A DNA stretch of 64,000 bases from Rhodobacteraceae bacterium UBA3069 (GTDB taxonomy: Bacteria > Pseudomonadota > Alphaproteobacteria > Rhodobacterales > Rhodobacteraceae). Every line of letters begins with the position of its first letter. Positions within the stretch are counted from its first letter, which is position 1. Positions 54,777-63,731 of this stretch are shown here, one piece after another. The notes under the pieces were generated by a model. The model was not told the DNA's origin. It was given only the letters and a program-made list of their open reading frames with translations, and did not search any database. The position numbers were made by a program, and so were the translations under genes. The stretch spans positions 86,305 through 150,304 of the forward strand of contig DFBX01000123.1 of the NCBI GenBank assembly GCA_002366795.1. The letters are read 5' to 3'.

Positions 54777-57086
54777 TTAGTGCAATTGGCGTTGCACCGT
54801 TTCGGTCAGATCGCTTAGCGAGAAAGGCTTGGGAAGGAAGACCGAGTTGGGAATGCGTTGCTGGGCATCCCCGAAACTGTCCTCGGCATAGCCCGACACG
54901 AACACCACGCGCACACTAGGGCGCTGTTTCAGCGCCTCTTGTACCCAAGTCGGCCCGTCCATGCCCGGCATCACCACGTCGGTGACGAAAACATCGATCG
55001 TCAGTTCCTCGTCGCTGAGGGTTTTCAGTGCTTCCTCGGCGGAATCCGCCTCAATCACGGTATATCCACGCAGGCGCAGCGCGCGGCTGGCAAAGGCGCG
55101 CACCGGAGCCTCGTCCTCGACCAAAAGAACAACGCCATCACCTTGTTTTGGCGCGATTTTTTCCTTTTTAACGGGCGCAATCTCGGCTTCGACCTGGTTG
55201 TTTTCATAGATCGGGAAATACAGCGTGAAACAGGTGCCCTGCCCCACGACACTGTCCACGAAAATGAAAGCGCCCGACTGTTTGATGATGCCATAGACGG
55301 TGGACAGGCCAAGCCCCGTGCCCTCGCCCGTACGTTTCGTGGTGAAGAAGGGCTCGAACACCTTTTGGAGCTTGTCCTGCGGGATGCCGCATCCCTGGTC
55401 CTCGACCTTGACGGTAACATATTGGCCCGCGGGAACGACGGCGCGGTCGCGCTCCAGCTTTTCGGGCAGCGTCACGGTCTCGGTTTCGATCCGGATCTCG
55501 CCACCGCCGGACATGGCATCGCGCGCGTTCACCACAAGGTTCATAAGCACCTGTTCCAACTGCCGTTTGTCGGCGCGGATCATCTCCAGCACCGGATCGT
55601 GGCTGAGGGTCAGCGTAACCTTCTCGCCCACCAGACGGTTCAGCAGATGGGTCATGTCCGACAGGGTGTCGCGCATGTCGATCACCTCTGGCCGCAGGGT
55701 TTGCTTGCGCGAGAAGGCCAGCAATTGACCCACGAGGGATGCGGCACGATTGGCGTTCTCAGCGATCTGCATCAGGTCGGAATATTCCGAATCGCCTTGG
55801 TCATGGCGCAGCAACAGCAGGTCGCAATGGCCGGATATGGCGGTCAGAAGGTTGTTGAAATCATGCGCCACACCGCCTGCAAGTTCGCCGATTGCCTGCA
55901 TTTTCTGGCTTTGAACGAATTGTGCCTCAAGGGTTTTCAGCTCGGTCGCGTCGTTCAGAACGGCGATCAGCACCGGCTGGCCCGCCTCCAGCACCCGTTT
56001 GGGCACGATCTGCACGAATTGCTCCCGGTGGGTGCGGGTCAGGCGCAGGAATTCGGCATGGCCAAGCCCCCGGCCCGAGGCGGCCTCTCCAAGCCAATCG
56101 GCAATCGAGCGGCCAAGCCCTTCCATCAGGTCGGACAGGCGCAGCCCGTCGCAATCTTCGCGCCCCAACAAGCGGCGCGCGTCACGATTTGACAGCAACA
56201 CCTCGCCCGAGGGCGAAAGTTTCAGCATCGGCACCGGCAGTTCGTCGAAAAAGCCCCAGCCGTTGCGATTGCCCCCCGCCTCGCGTGCGGCAGGGAAAAA
56301 ATAGATCTCGCGTCGGCCCGCGGCACCTTCGATTTCGGCCACCATGGTCTCTATCCGGCCAGACGTGGTTGAAACCGGGTTCACATCACCCGGCCGCAGC
56401 GGCATTTCCGGAAAGATCCGGTCAAGCGATTTGACCCTCTCCCCCACCAGCCGGCGCGCGGCCTCGTTCATATAAAGAACCGTGCCGTTGCGCCCGGTCG
56501 TAATCATGGGCAGCGTGCCAGCATCGGCCTTGCGCCCGGGCGCGGGACGCTCACCGATATCCTCGATCCGCCACAGGAAACCGCTGCCATCCAGCCCATG
56601 CACTGACAGCCGCACATGGCCGCGCCGCGTCACGACATCCTCGCGCGCGGCACCTTGCGCCTGCGCCTTGGTTTGAAGCCGGAACAGCACCGCGCCGGGG
56701 CTGGCAAACACGTCGCCCAGCACGCCCGCAAGGGTCATCCCGGATTTGTCGGAAAAGCGTTCGCTGGCCGCTTCATTGCAATAGAGGATCGCGCCATCGG
56801 CATCGGTCACAAAGCCCGGCGCGCTGTCATGGTTGACGAAACCGGCGACGGCCGACAGGGCCTTGCCCTTTTCATGCCGGTGCCAGCGCACCGAGATAGC
56901 CGACAGCAGCAACACGCCCAGCATGGTCGCCCCGGCCGCGTATAGCGACAAAGACGCCATGGCATCGGACACCAGGAACGCCGCCACAATGCACCCCAAG
57001 CCTAGCCCCAGAAGGGCCAATGCCTGTTTCGCGATGCGGTTCGACACCCGCGTGACCGGGCCGGAATTCAGCGCAGTATATGCCAA
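54777..57086 (-). CDS. cckA: Hybrid histidine kinase CckA
   Basis: CckA starts the CckA-ChpT-CtrA phosphorelay. The 769-residue protein has two N-terminal membrane segments (about 21-40 and 46-64), PAS regions, a HisKA domain with the phospho-His408 in GGVAHDFNNLL, a HATPase domain (DQGCGIPQ, GLGLSTVYGI) and a C-terminal receiver with Asp703 in VTDVVMPGMDG. A perfect CtrA motif lies 51 bases upstream, suggesting feedback of CtrA on its own kinase. Confidence 0.95.
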   Translation of the reverse strand: MAYTALNSGPVTRVSNRIAKQALALLGLGLGCIVAAFLVSDAMASLSLYAAGATMLGVLLLSAISVRWHRHEKGKALSAVAGFVNHDSAPGFVTDADGAILYCNEAASERFSDKSGMTLAGVLGDVFASPGAVLFRLQTKAQAQGAAREDVVTRRGHVRLSVHGLDGSGFLWRIEDIGERPAPGRKADAGTLPMITTGRNGTVLYMNEAARRLVGERVKSLDRIFPEMPLRPGDVNPVSTTSGRIETMVAEIEGAAGRREIYFFPAAREAGGNRNGWGFFDELPVPMLKLSPSGEVLLSNRDARRLLGREDCDGLRLSDLMEGLGRSIADWLGEAASGRGLGHAEFLRLTRTHREQFVQIVPKRVLEAGQPVLIAVLNDATELKTLEAQFVQSQKMQAIGELAGGVAHDFNNLLTAISGHCDLLLLRHDQGDSEYSDLMQIAENANRAASLVGQLLAFSRKQTLRPEVIDMRDTLSDMTHLLNRLVGEKVTLTLSHDPVLEMIRADKRQLEQVLMNLVVNARDAMSGGGEIRIETETVTLPEKLERDRAVVPAGQYVTVKVEDQGCGIPQDKLQKVFEPFFTTKRTGEGTGLGLSTVYGIIKQSGAFIFVDSVVGQGTCFTLYFPIYENNQVEAEIAPVKKEKIAPKQGDGVVLLVEDEAPVRAFASRALRLRGYTVIEADSAEEALKTLSDEELTIDVFVTDVVMPGMDGPTWVQEALKQRPSVRVVFVSGYAEDSFGDAQQRIPNSVFLPKPFSLSDLTETVQRQLH

Positions 57087-57136
57087 GAGGCCCCCAAAAT
57101 GCGATTCGTTGTCCCGCCATTAAGCCCGCATAAGGG

Positions 57137-57151
57137 TTAATCGCCCGTTAA
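57137..57151 (-). promoter_or_regulatory. Perfect CtrA motif upstream of cckA
   Basis: TTAA-TCGCCCG-TTAA matches the CtrA consensus TTAA-N7-TTAA exactly and lies 51 bases before the cckA start in an otherwise unoccupied 143-base gap. Confidence 0.6.
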
Positions 57152-57229
57152 TCGCTCTGAGGTCAGACTGACATCACAGGCCGGTCTGCTCAAAGAAAAA
57201 TCTCGGATAAACTGCAAGAAATACCCGAA

Positions 57230-58369
57230 TTATCGCGTTATCAAAGCAAGATAGAACCCGTCGCCCGACGGGCCGGGCAGCCAGCGATGTTCGGCGGAAA
57301 GTTGCCAGTCGGGGTGGCGCGCCACGAATGCGGCCACCTGGTCGTGGCATTCGTCGTCCAGAACCGAGCAGGTCATATAGGCAATGCGCTGCGTCATCGG
57401 GGCGACCTGTTCCAAAATGCCGGCCTGAATGGCCTGCAATTGCGCAAGGCGTTCGGGGGACAGCGCCCATTTCGCCTCTGGCGCGCGGCGCCATGTGCCC
57501 GACCCGCTACACGGCACATCGGCCAGCACCAGATCATAGGGGCCGGTCAGCGCACCGCTAGGCAGCACCGCAACGTCCACACCCGCACGTTCCGCGCGCG
57601 GTTCAAGGTCTTTCAGGCGGTTCGGATCGGCGTCATGGGCCGTGATACGGGCCTGAACCCGCCCCGCCATGGCAAGGATCTTGCCACCGCCGCCAGCGCA
57701 AAAATCCAATATATTCCAATTGCTTTCCAGCGGAAGCTCATCCACCGCCGCCTGGCTGGAGCCGTCCTGCAATTCCACCAGCCCATCCGCGTAAGCGGCA
57801 GACAGGCGGATGCGCCGTTCGCCCGCGGAAACCCGCAGGGCGGTGGGGGAAATAGGATCTGGCTCTGCCTCGACCCCATCATTGAACAGACTGGCCAGCG
57901 CCCCATCAACCCCGCCCTTGCGCAGGTTCACGCGCAGCATGATCGGGGCGCGGTGGCGCAGTACCTCTGCCACAGCCTCTGCCTGATCCCCAAGCGAGGC
58001 GCGGAACCGGTCCAGCAGCCAATCGGGCAGGTCGAGCGCATCGGGGCCTTGGGGCGCATCGCCGCCTTCGCCCTCTGCCAAGGGGGCGGGCGCGTGGCCT
58101 TCGCCGGTGAACATCGTCGCGGGGTCAATCCCATCGGCCAGCAACGCGCCGATCATCAGCGCGCGCCCGTCCGTGCCCCCGCCCCAGACCGCACAGGACC
58201 GCCGCTTGCGCAGCACGCCAAACACATGATCACGGATCGCAGCGCGGTCCTTTGACCCGGCGAAACGCGACCCGCGCGCCCAGGCTGTCAGGGCGCGTTC
58301 GGCGGCGTCACCCGCGACTATCCGGTCCAGCACCTCGATGGCGGCGGCAATCCGCGCGGCGGGGGTCAT
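57230..58369 (-). CDS. RsmB/NOP-family RNA (cytosine-C5) methyltransferase
   Basis: A 379-residue m5C methyltransferase of the RsmB/NOP2 family, shorter than E. coli RsmB. The AdoMet motif LDFCAGGGGKILA is followed by the two catalytic cysteines in ADVPCSGSGTWRR and YMTCSVLDDE. It probably modifies 16S rRNA. It follows guaB by 42 bases on the same strand. Confidence 0.88.
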   Translation of the reverse strand: MTPAARIAAAIEVLDRIVAGDAAERALTAWARGSRFAGSKDRAAIRDHVFGVLRKRRSCAVWGGGTDGRALMIGALLADGIDPATMFTGEGHAPAPLAEGEGGDAPQGPDALDLPDWLLDRFRASLGDQAEAVAEVLRHRAPIMLRVNLRKGGVDGALASLFNDGVEAEPDPISPTALRVSAGERRIRLSAAYADGLVELQDGSSQAAVDELPLESNWNILDFCAGGGGKILAMAGRVQARITAHDADPNRLKDLEPRAERAGVDVAVLPSGALTGPYDLVLADVPCSGSGTWRRAPEAKWALSPERLAQLQAIQAGILEQVAPMTQRIAYMTCSVLDDECHDQVAAFVARHPDWQLSAEHRWLPGPSGDGFYLALITR

Positions 58370-58411
58370 GCCACATGACCTTTGCCGCGCAAGACGTTGA
58401 TGTTGAAAGAC

Positions 58412-59860
58412 TTATCCAATGCGATAGTTCGGCGACTCGCGCGTGATCTGAACATCATGAACATGGCTTTCCTTCAGGCCCGCACCGGTGATGCGCACGA
58501 AATTGCAGTTCTTGCGCATCTCAGCCACGGTGGCGCAGCCGGTATAGCCCATGGCCGCGCGCAGACCGCCGACCAGCTGGTGAACAACCGCGCCCGCCGG
58601 CCCCTTGTAAGGCACCTGGCCTTCGATCCCTTCGGGGACCAGCTTGTCGCTGGCCGCGTCCTTCTGGAAATACCGGTCGGCCGATCCGCGCGCCATGGCG
58701 CCAAGCGAGCCCATGCCGCGATAGGATTTGAACGAGCGGCCCTGGTACAGGATCACCTCGCCCGGGGATTCATCGGTGCCCGCGATCATCGAACCGACCA
58801 TTGCGCAGGATGCCCCCGCGGCGATCGCCTTGGCGAAATCGCCGGAAAACTTGATGCCACCATCCGCGATGACAGGCACGTTGCCCGCGCCGCGCGCGCA
58901 ATCAATGATGGCGGTCAGCTGCGGAACGCCCACGCCAGCCACCATCCGCGTGGTGCAGATAGAGCCCGGCCCGATGCCAACCTTGACCGCATCCGCGCCC
59001 GCGTCGGTCAGCGCGCGGGTTGCGGCCTCGGTGGCGACGTTGCCGGCGATCACCTGCACCGAACTCGACAGGGCCTTGACGCGTTTGACCGCCTCGATCA
59101 CGCCTGCGGAATGGCCGTGGGCGGTGTCCACCACGACGATATCCACGCCGGCGTCGATCAATGCCTCGGAACGTTCGAACCCGGAATCACCCACAGATGA
59201 CGCCGCAGCCACGCGCAACCGGCCCAGATCGTCCTTGCATGCGGTGGGGTTCAGAACCGACATTTCGGTGTCTTTCAGGGTCAGAAGGCCGGTCAGCTTA
59301 CCCGTGCCATCCGTCACCAGCAACTTTTCGATGCGGCGTTCCTTCATCATGTCGATGGCCTGGCCGCGGTCTGCCGGTTCTTGCAGGATCGCCAGGTTTT
59401 CCATCGTCATCATCTTCGACACCGGCGTGTCGTCGGACGTGGCGAAACGCATGTCGCGGTTGGTGACGATGCCGACCACACGACCATTGTCGTCAACCAC
59501 CGGAAAGCCGGTGAAATTATACCGTTCGATCAAGGCCTTGGCATCTGCCAGCGTCTGGTCGGGGCGCAGGGTGACCGGCGAATAGACGATGCCGGATTCA
59601 AACCGTTTGACGCGGCGCACCTCGCGGGCCTGTTCCTCGACCCCAAGGTTTTTGTGGATCACGCCCATGCCGCCCAACTGCGCCATGGTGATGGCCATGC
59701 GCGATTCCGTCACCGTATCCATGGCAGAGCTGAGCAGCGGAATATTAAGGGCAATCGATCGGGTCACCCATGTGCGCGTGTCGGCCGTGGACGGCAGCAC
59801 GGAACTTGCACCGGGAACGAGTAGAACATCATCGAAGGTCAGGGCCTCACGAATCTCCAT
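58412..59860 (-). CDS. guaB: IMP dehydrogenase
   Basis: GuaB oxidises IMP to XMP, the step before GuaA. The 482-residue protein has the TIM barrel interrupted by two CBS domains (about 93-205), the catalytic loop GIGPGSICTTRMVAGVGVPQ with the active Cys, and the distal flap GMGSLGAM. It is divergent from a ureohydrolase gene. Confidence 0.97.
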   Translation of the reverse strand: MEIREALTFDDVLLVPGASSVLPSTADTRTWVTRSIALNIPLLSSAMDTVTESRMAITMAQLGGMGVIHKNLGVEEQAREVRRVKRFESGIVYSPVTLRPDQTLADAKALIERYNFTGFPVVDDNGRVVGIVTNRDMRFATSDDTPVSKMMTMENLAILQEPADRGQAIDMMKERRIEKLLVTDGTGKLTGLLTLKDTEMSVLNPTACKDDLGRLRVAAASSVGDSGFERSEALIDAGVDIVVVDTAHGHSAGVIEAVKRVKALSSSVQVIAGNVATEAATRALTDAGADAVKVGIGPGSICTTRMVAGVGVPQLTAIIDCARGAGNVPVIADGGIKFSGDFAKAIAAGASCAMVGSMIAGTDESPGEVILYQGRSFKSYRGMGSLGAMARGSADRYFQKDAASDKLVPEGIEGQVPYKGPAGAVVHQLVGGLRAAMGYTGCATVAEMRKNCNFVRITGAGLKESHVHDVQITRESPNYRIG

Positions 59861-59994
59861 TTGGCATCTCCATGGACAGATTGTTTGGCGGTTTCCTATC
59901 TCATGGATCAGCCATGGGGGAAACCCCCTTTCGGACTTGCGCCCTGCGCCGCTTGCGGTTCAACCTGCGGCAAAACCGATGGAAAGGGCATGAC

Positions 59995-60954
59995 ATGGGC
60001 AATCACGGATACGAGGGCGGCCGGCTGGACCTGCCATTCGTCGGCATTTCGACCTTTGGCAAACGGCCCTATGTTCCCGACTGGGCGGCGCTGGACGCCG
60101 AGGTGGCCGTGCTGGGCGCACCGTTCGATGCGGGCACGCAGTGGCGGTCGGGCACGCGGTTCGGCCCGCGCGGGGTACGCGAGGCATCGACGCTGTTCTC
60201 TTTCGGTCATGCCGGGGCCTATGACCATGAAGACGACGTGACCTACCTGCCCGGATCGGTGCGCATCGTGGATATGGGCGATGCCGATATCATCCATACC
60301 GACACCGAACAAAGCCATGCCAATATCGAGGGCGGCGTGCGCGCGGCGCTGGCGGCGGGTGCCCTGCCCGTCACCATCGGCGGCGATCATTCGATCAACA
60401 TTCCCTGCATCCGCGCCTTTGACGATCAGGGGGAATTCCACATCCTGCAAATCGACGCGCACCTGGATTTCGTGGATGAACGCCACCGGGTGCGCCACGG
60501 CCATGGCAACCCGATGCGCCGCGCCGCCGAACAGCCCTATGTGACCGGGCTGACGCAGGTGGGCATTCGCAACGTGTCCTCGACCGCGAAGGAAGGCTTT
60601 GACGACGCCCGCGCCATGGGGTCCGATATCCTGTCCGTGCGTCAGGCCCGCAAACTGGGGGCTGCGGCGCTGGCCGCCCGTATCCCCGAAGGCGCGCGGC
60701 TGTATATCACCATCGACATCGACGCTTTCTGCCCCTCGATCGCGCCAGGGACCGGCACGCCCTCGCACGGCGGGTTCCTGTATTACGAGGTGCTGGAACT
60801 GCTGCAAAACGTGGCGCAACGCCACGACATCATTGGCCTTGACCTGGTCGAGGTCGCCCCCGATTACGATCCCACGGGCGGCACCTCTATCCTTGCGGCG
60901 CAAGTTTTGCTGAACACGCTTGGCTTCATCTTTCATGCTCGCGGGTTTCGCTAG
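59995..60954 (+). CDS. Ureohydrolase (agmatinase/arginase family)
   Basis: A 319-residue ureohydrolase. The Mn-binding motifs are GGDHS, DAHLDF and IDIDAF, with the usual spacing. The substrate may be agmatine (the closest similarity by motif context is SpeB-type), but guanidino-acid specificity cannot be excluded. AAAGGG precedes the ATG. It is divergent from guaB and stands alone. Confidence 0.85.
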   Translation: MGNHGYEGGRLDLPFVGISTFGKRPYVPDWAALDAEVAVLGAPFDAGTQWRSGTRFGPRGVREASTLFSFGHAGAYDHEDDVTYLPGSVRIVDMGDADIIHTDTEQSHANIEGGVRAALAAGALPVTIGGDHSINIPCIRAFDDQGEFHILQIDAHLDFVDERHRVRHGHGNPMRRAAEQPYVTGLTQVGIRNVSSTAKEGFDDARAMGSDILSVRQARKLGAAALAARIPEGARLYITIDIDAFCPSIAPGTGTPSHGGFLYYEVLELLQNVAQRHDIIGLDLVEVAPDYDPTGGTSILAAQVLLNTLGFIFHARGFR

Positions 60955-61068
60955 GCCGCCAGCGGCAGGCATGCCGTTTATTGTGCTGAAATTGCCGCCG
61001 AACGTCTTTCCCTTTCCGCGTCGCGGCGTATGTTGACGCGAAAGACGCATCAGGAACGGGATACGGGC

Positions 61069-63102
61069 ATGGCAGACGACGCATTGGTGGTGTTCACCCC
61101 TTCGGGCAAACGCGGGCGCTTTGCGCTGGGAACACCGGTTCTGACCGCGGCGCGGCAATTGGGGGTGGACCTTGATTCCGTTTGCGGCGGACGCGGGATT
61201 TGCGCGAAATGCCAGGTCACCCCGTCCTATGGCGAATTTTCCAAACACGGCGTCACCGTGCGCGAGGGCGCGCTGTCGGAATGGAACGCGGTCGAACAAC
61301 GCTACAAGGACAAGCGCGGCCTGAAAGAAGGCCGCCGCCTTGGCTGCCAGGCCACCGTCCAAGGCGATGTCGTGATCGACGTGCCGCCCGAAAGCCAGGT
61401 TCACAAACAGGTGGTGCGCAAGGCGGCCAGCAGCCGCGCCATGGTCATGGACCCCGCCACCCGCCTGTATTTCATCGAGGTGGACCAGCCCGACATGCAC
61501 GAGCCGACAGGCGATCTGGAACGGGTCCAGCGCGCCTTGTCCGAGCAATGGCAGATCGAAGGCGCGCGGGCCGATTTCTCGATCCTTGGGCGGCTTCAGC
61601 CGGTGCTGCGCAAGGGCAACTGGCAGATCACCGTGGCCCTGCACCGCGATCATACCGCCGACGCGCCGCGCATCGTCGAAATCTGGCCCGGCCTGCATGA
61701 TCGCGGGCTTTACGGCATTGCCGTCGATCTTGGATCAACCACCATCGCCGCGCATCTGTGCAGCCTTGAAGACGGCACGGTGCTGGCCTCGGTCGGCGTG
61801 ATGAACCCGCAGATCCGCTTTGGCGAGGATCTGATGAGCCGCGTGTCCTATTCGATGATGAACCCCGGCGGCGCGGCGGAAATGACCACCGCCGTGCGCG
61901 ATGCGCTGAACACGCTTTGCGCCGACTTGGTGACCGAGGCGGGCGTAGCACCGCGCGAGGTTCTGGAAATGACCGTGGTCTGCAACCCGGTCATGCACCA
62001 TCTTTTGCTGGGCATTGATCCGGTCGAACTGGGCCAGGCGCCCTTTGCCTTGGCGACATCCGCATCGCTGGCTCTGGACATGTCCGATCTGGAGATCGAC
62101 AGCCTCAACACGCGCGCCCGCGCTTACCTGTTGCCCTGCATCGCTGGCCACGTCGGGGCCGATGCCGCCGCCGTAGCCCTGTCGGAACAGCCCAACCTGT
62201 CGGACGATCTGGTGCTGATCGTCGATGTGGGCACCAATGCCGAACTGCTGCTGGGCAACAAGACCCGCGTGCTGGCCTGCTCGTCCCCCACCGGCCCTGC
62301 GTTCGAGGGCGCGCAGATCAGCTCGGGCCAGCGGGCCGCACCCGGTGCCATCGAACGGATCGAAATCAACCCCGAAACGAAGGAACCGCGCTTTCGCATC
62401 ATTGGCGTGGACATGTGGTCTGACGAGGACGGGTTCGACGAAGCCGCCGCCACATCGGGCATCACCGGCATCTGCGGGTCCGGCATTATCGAGGCCGTGG
62501 CCGAAATGCGCATGGCCGGCATCCTTGACGCCAGGGGGCTGATCGGATCGGCCGAACAGACCGGCACGCCGCGCAGCATCGCCACCGACCGAACCCATGA
62601 ATACCTGATCCATGACGCCTCCGCCACGGGCGGGCCACGCATCACCGTGACCCAAGGCGACATCCGCGCGATCCAGCTGGCCAAATCCGCGCTCTACGCC
62701 GGTGCCCGCCTGCTGATGGACGAGATGGAGGTGGACAAGGTGGACCGCGTGGTGCTGGCCGGGGCATTCGGCGCCCATATCAGCCCGAAACACGCCATGG
62801 TGCTGGGCATGATCCCCGATGTGCCGCTGGACAAGGTGTTCAGCGCGGGCAATGCCGCTGGCACCGGCGCGCGCATCGCGCTCTGCTCGCTCGCCGCGCG
62901 CGACCAGATCGAGGCAACAGTGCATGAAATCACCAAGGTCGAAACCGCCATCGCCCCGAAATTCCAAGAGCATTTCGTGAACGCCAACGCCATCCCCCAC
63001 GCCACCGACCCCTTCCCCGAACTGGCCAAGGTCGCCCCCCTGCCCGACGTGAACTACAACACCCGCGGCTCAGAGACCGGAGGCCGCCGCCGCAGACGGT
63101 AA
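61069..63102 (+). CDS. ASKHA-domain reductive activator of corrinoid proteins
   Basis: A 677-residue protein of the RamA/RACo-like (DUF4445) family, which uses ATP and electrons to bring corrinoid methyltransferase partners back to Co(I). The N-terminal ferredoxin domain has a 2Fe-2S motif with Cys39, Cys45, Cys48 and Cys93. The remainder is the ASKHA ATPase fold, with AVDLGSTTIAAHL and VDVGTNAELLLG loops. AGGAACGGG precedes the ATG at 61069. In related genomes it usually accompanies corrinoid methyltransferases for quaternary amines; no partner is in this window. Confidence 0.88.
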   Translation: MADDALVVFTPSGKRGRFALGTPVLTAARQLGVDLDSVCGGRGICAKCQVTPSYGEFSKHGVTVREGALSEWNAVEQRYKDKRGLKEGRRLGCQATVQGDVVIDVPPESQVHKQVVRKAASSRAMVMDPATRLYFIEVDQPDMHEPTGDLERVQRALSEQWQIEGARADFSILGRLQPVLRKGNWQITVALHRDHTADAPRIVEIWPGLHDRGLYGIAVDLGSTTIAAHLCSLEDGTVLASVGVMNPQIRFGEDLMSRVSYSMMNPGGAAEMTTAVRDALNTLCADLVTEAGVAPREVLEMTVVCNPVMHHLLLGIDPVELGQAPFALATSASLALDMSDLEIDSLNTRARAYLLPCIAGHVGADAAAVALSEQPNLSDDLVLIVDVGTNAELLLGNKTRVLACSSPTGPAFEGAQISSGQRAAPGAIERIEINPETKEPRFRIIGVDMWSDEDGFDEAAATSGITGICGSGIIEAVAEMRMAGILDARGLIGSAEQTGTPRSIATDRTHEYLIHDASATGGPRITVTQGDIRAIQLAKSALYAGARLLMDEMEVDKVDRVVLAGAFGAHISPKHAMVLGMIPDVPLDKVFSAGNAAGTGARIALCSLAARDQIEATVHEITKVETAIAPKFQEHFVNANAIPHATDPFPELAKVAPLPDVNYNTRGSETGGRRRRR

Positions 63103-63109
63103 TGGGGGT

Positions 63110-63360
63110 GGGGAGTGCAGGAGTCTCGCCGCCCACTCCCCCACCGCCGGGCAGCGCATCTGAAAGATTCGAGAGAGAGAGAGAGAGAGGGAAAACCGCA
63201 GTGCAATCGGATCGCCGCTGCTGGTATGAACACCACTGATGGTCAGATAAGAGACCTCCCACATCTTTGTGCCCGCGCTGTCCGTCGCAAAGAGCGGGCG
63301 GCCGATATGGTCGGTGTGCACAAGATCGGCCTACCCGTCTCAAACACCGCCACTGGCGAA
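63110..63360 (-). pseudogene. RHS core fragment, broken
   Basis: On the minus strand the RHS core pattern VHTDHIGRPLFATDSAGT is followed by KMWEVSYL and SGVHTSSGDPIALRF, then runs into a (TC)9 tract where LRFPGQWF would be expected, and becomes unrelated. Upstream, PVAVFETGRPIL lies in another frame just before VHTDH. At least two shifts break it. No full RHS gene remains. Confidence 0.75.
63171..63188. repeat. (GA)9 microsatellite in the RHS fragment
   Basis: Nine GA units at the point where the RHS core frame is lost. Confidence 0.95.
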
Positions 63361-63428
63361 CCGTTCGCTTAACTACGTGAACGCAGCGCGTAAACTGAGT
63401 AGAGTGAACTACCCTCAGATGGTGCTTG

Positions 63429-63731
63429 CTATATGCGTTTGTTTGCCCACCAAGCTGCAGACCAGTACTCGACAGGAACGCCATCCCTGTCGTCACCAAA
63501 TGGATCGAATAGGCCCAATTTATCTAACTCGCGCCCCCAGCATTCGCGTAAAGGCCCGGGAAGCGAACAGCCACACCAAGGGCAATGAGCGATGACCTGT
63601 ATAGAGCCAGGACTGTTTCGGTAGTCGATACCGTACTCTCGCGCAAAATCAACATACTCTATAGCCACCTCACCCTCTGTCAAATTGCGGGTCATTTCCG
63701 AGCAGCAGTGAACGACATCAACTAAGGCCAT
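63429..63731 (-). CDS. DUF6980-like putative immunity protein
   Basis: A 100-residue protein whose C-terminal half carries the pattern HCPWCGCSLPGPLRECW, with LDKLGLFDPFGDD and a WW motif near the end, resembling DUF6980 proteins found as neighbours of polymorphic toxins. CxxC could bind zinc. The ATG at 63731 follows GGGAAG; a longer in-frame start at 63851 exists. It overlaps the toxin remnant by 14 bases and lies directly downstream of it, the usual position of an immunity gene. Its activity is inferred only from context. Confidence 0.6.
   Translation of the reverse strand: MALVDVVHCCSEMTRNLTEGEVAIEYVDFAREYGIDYRNSPGSIQVIAHCPWCGCSLPGPLRECWGRELDKLGLFDPFGDDRDGVPVEYWSAAWWANKRI

Noticed and set aside
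59908..61698. 596-codon minus-strand frame opposite the ureohydrolase and reactivase genes
   Set aside because: Antisense shadow spanning two real genes.
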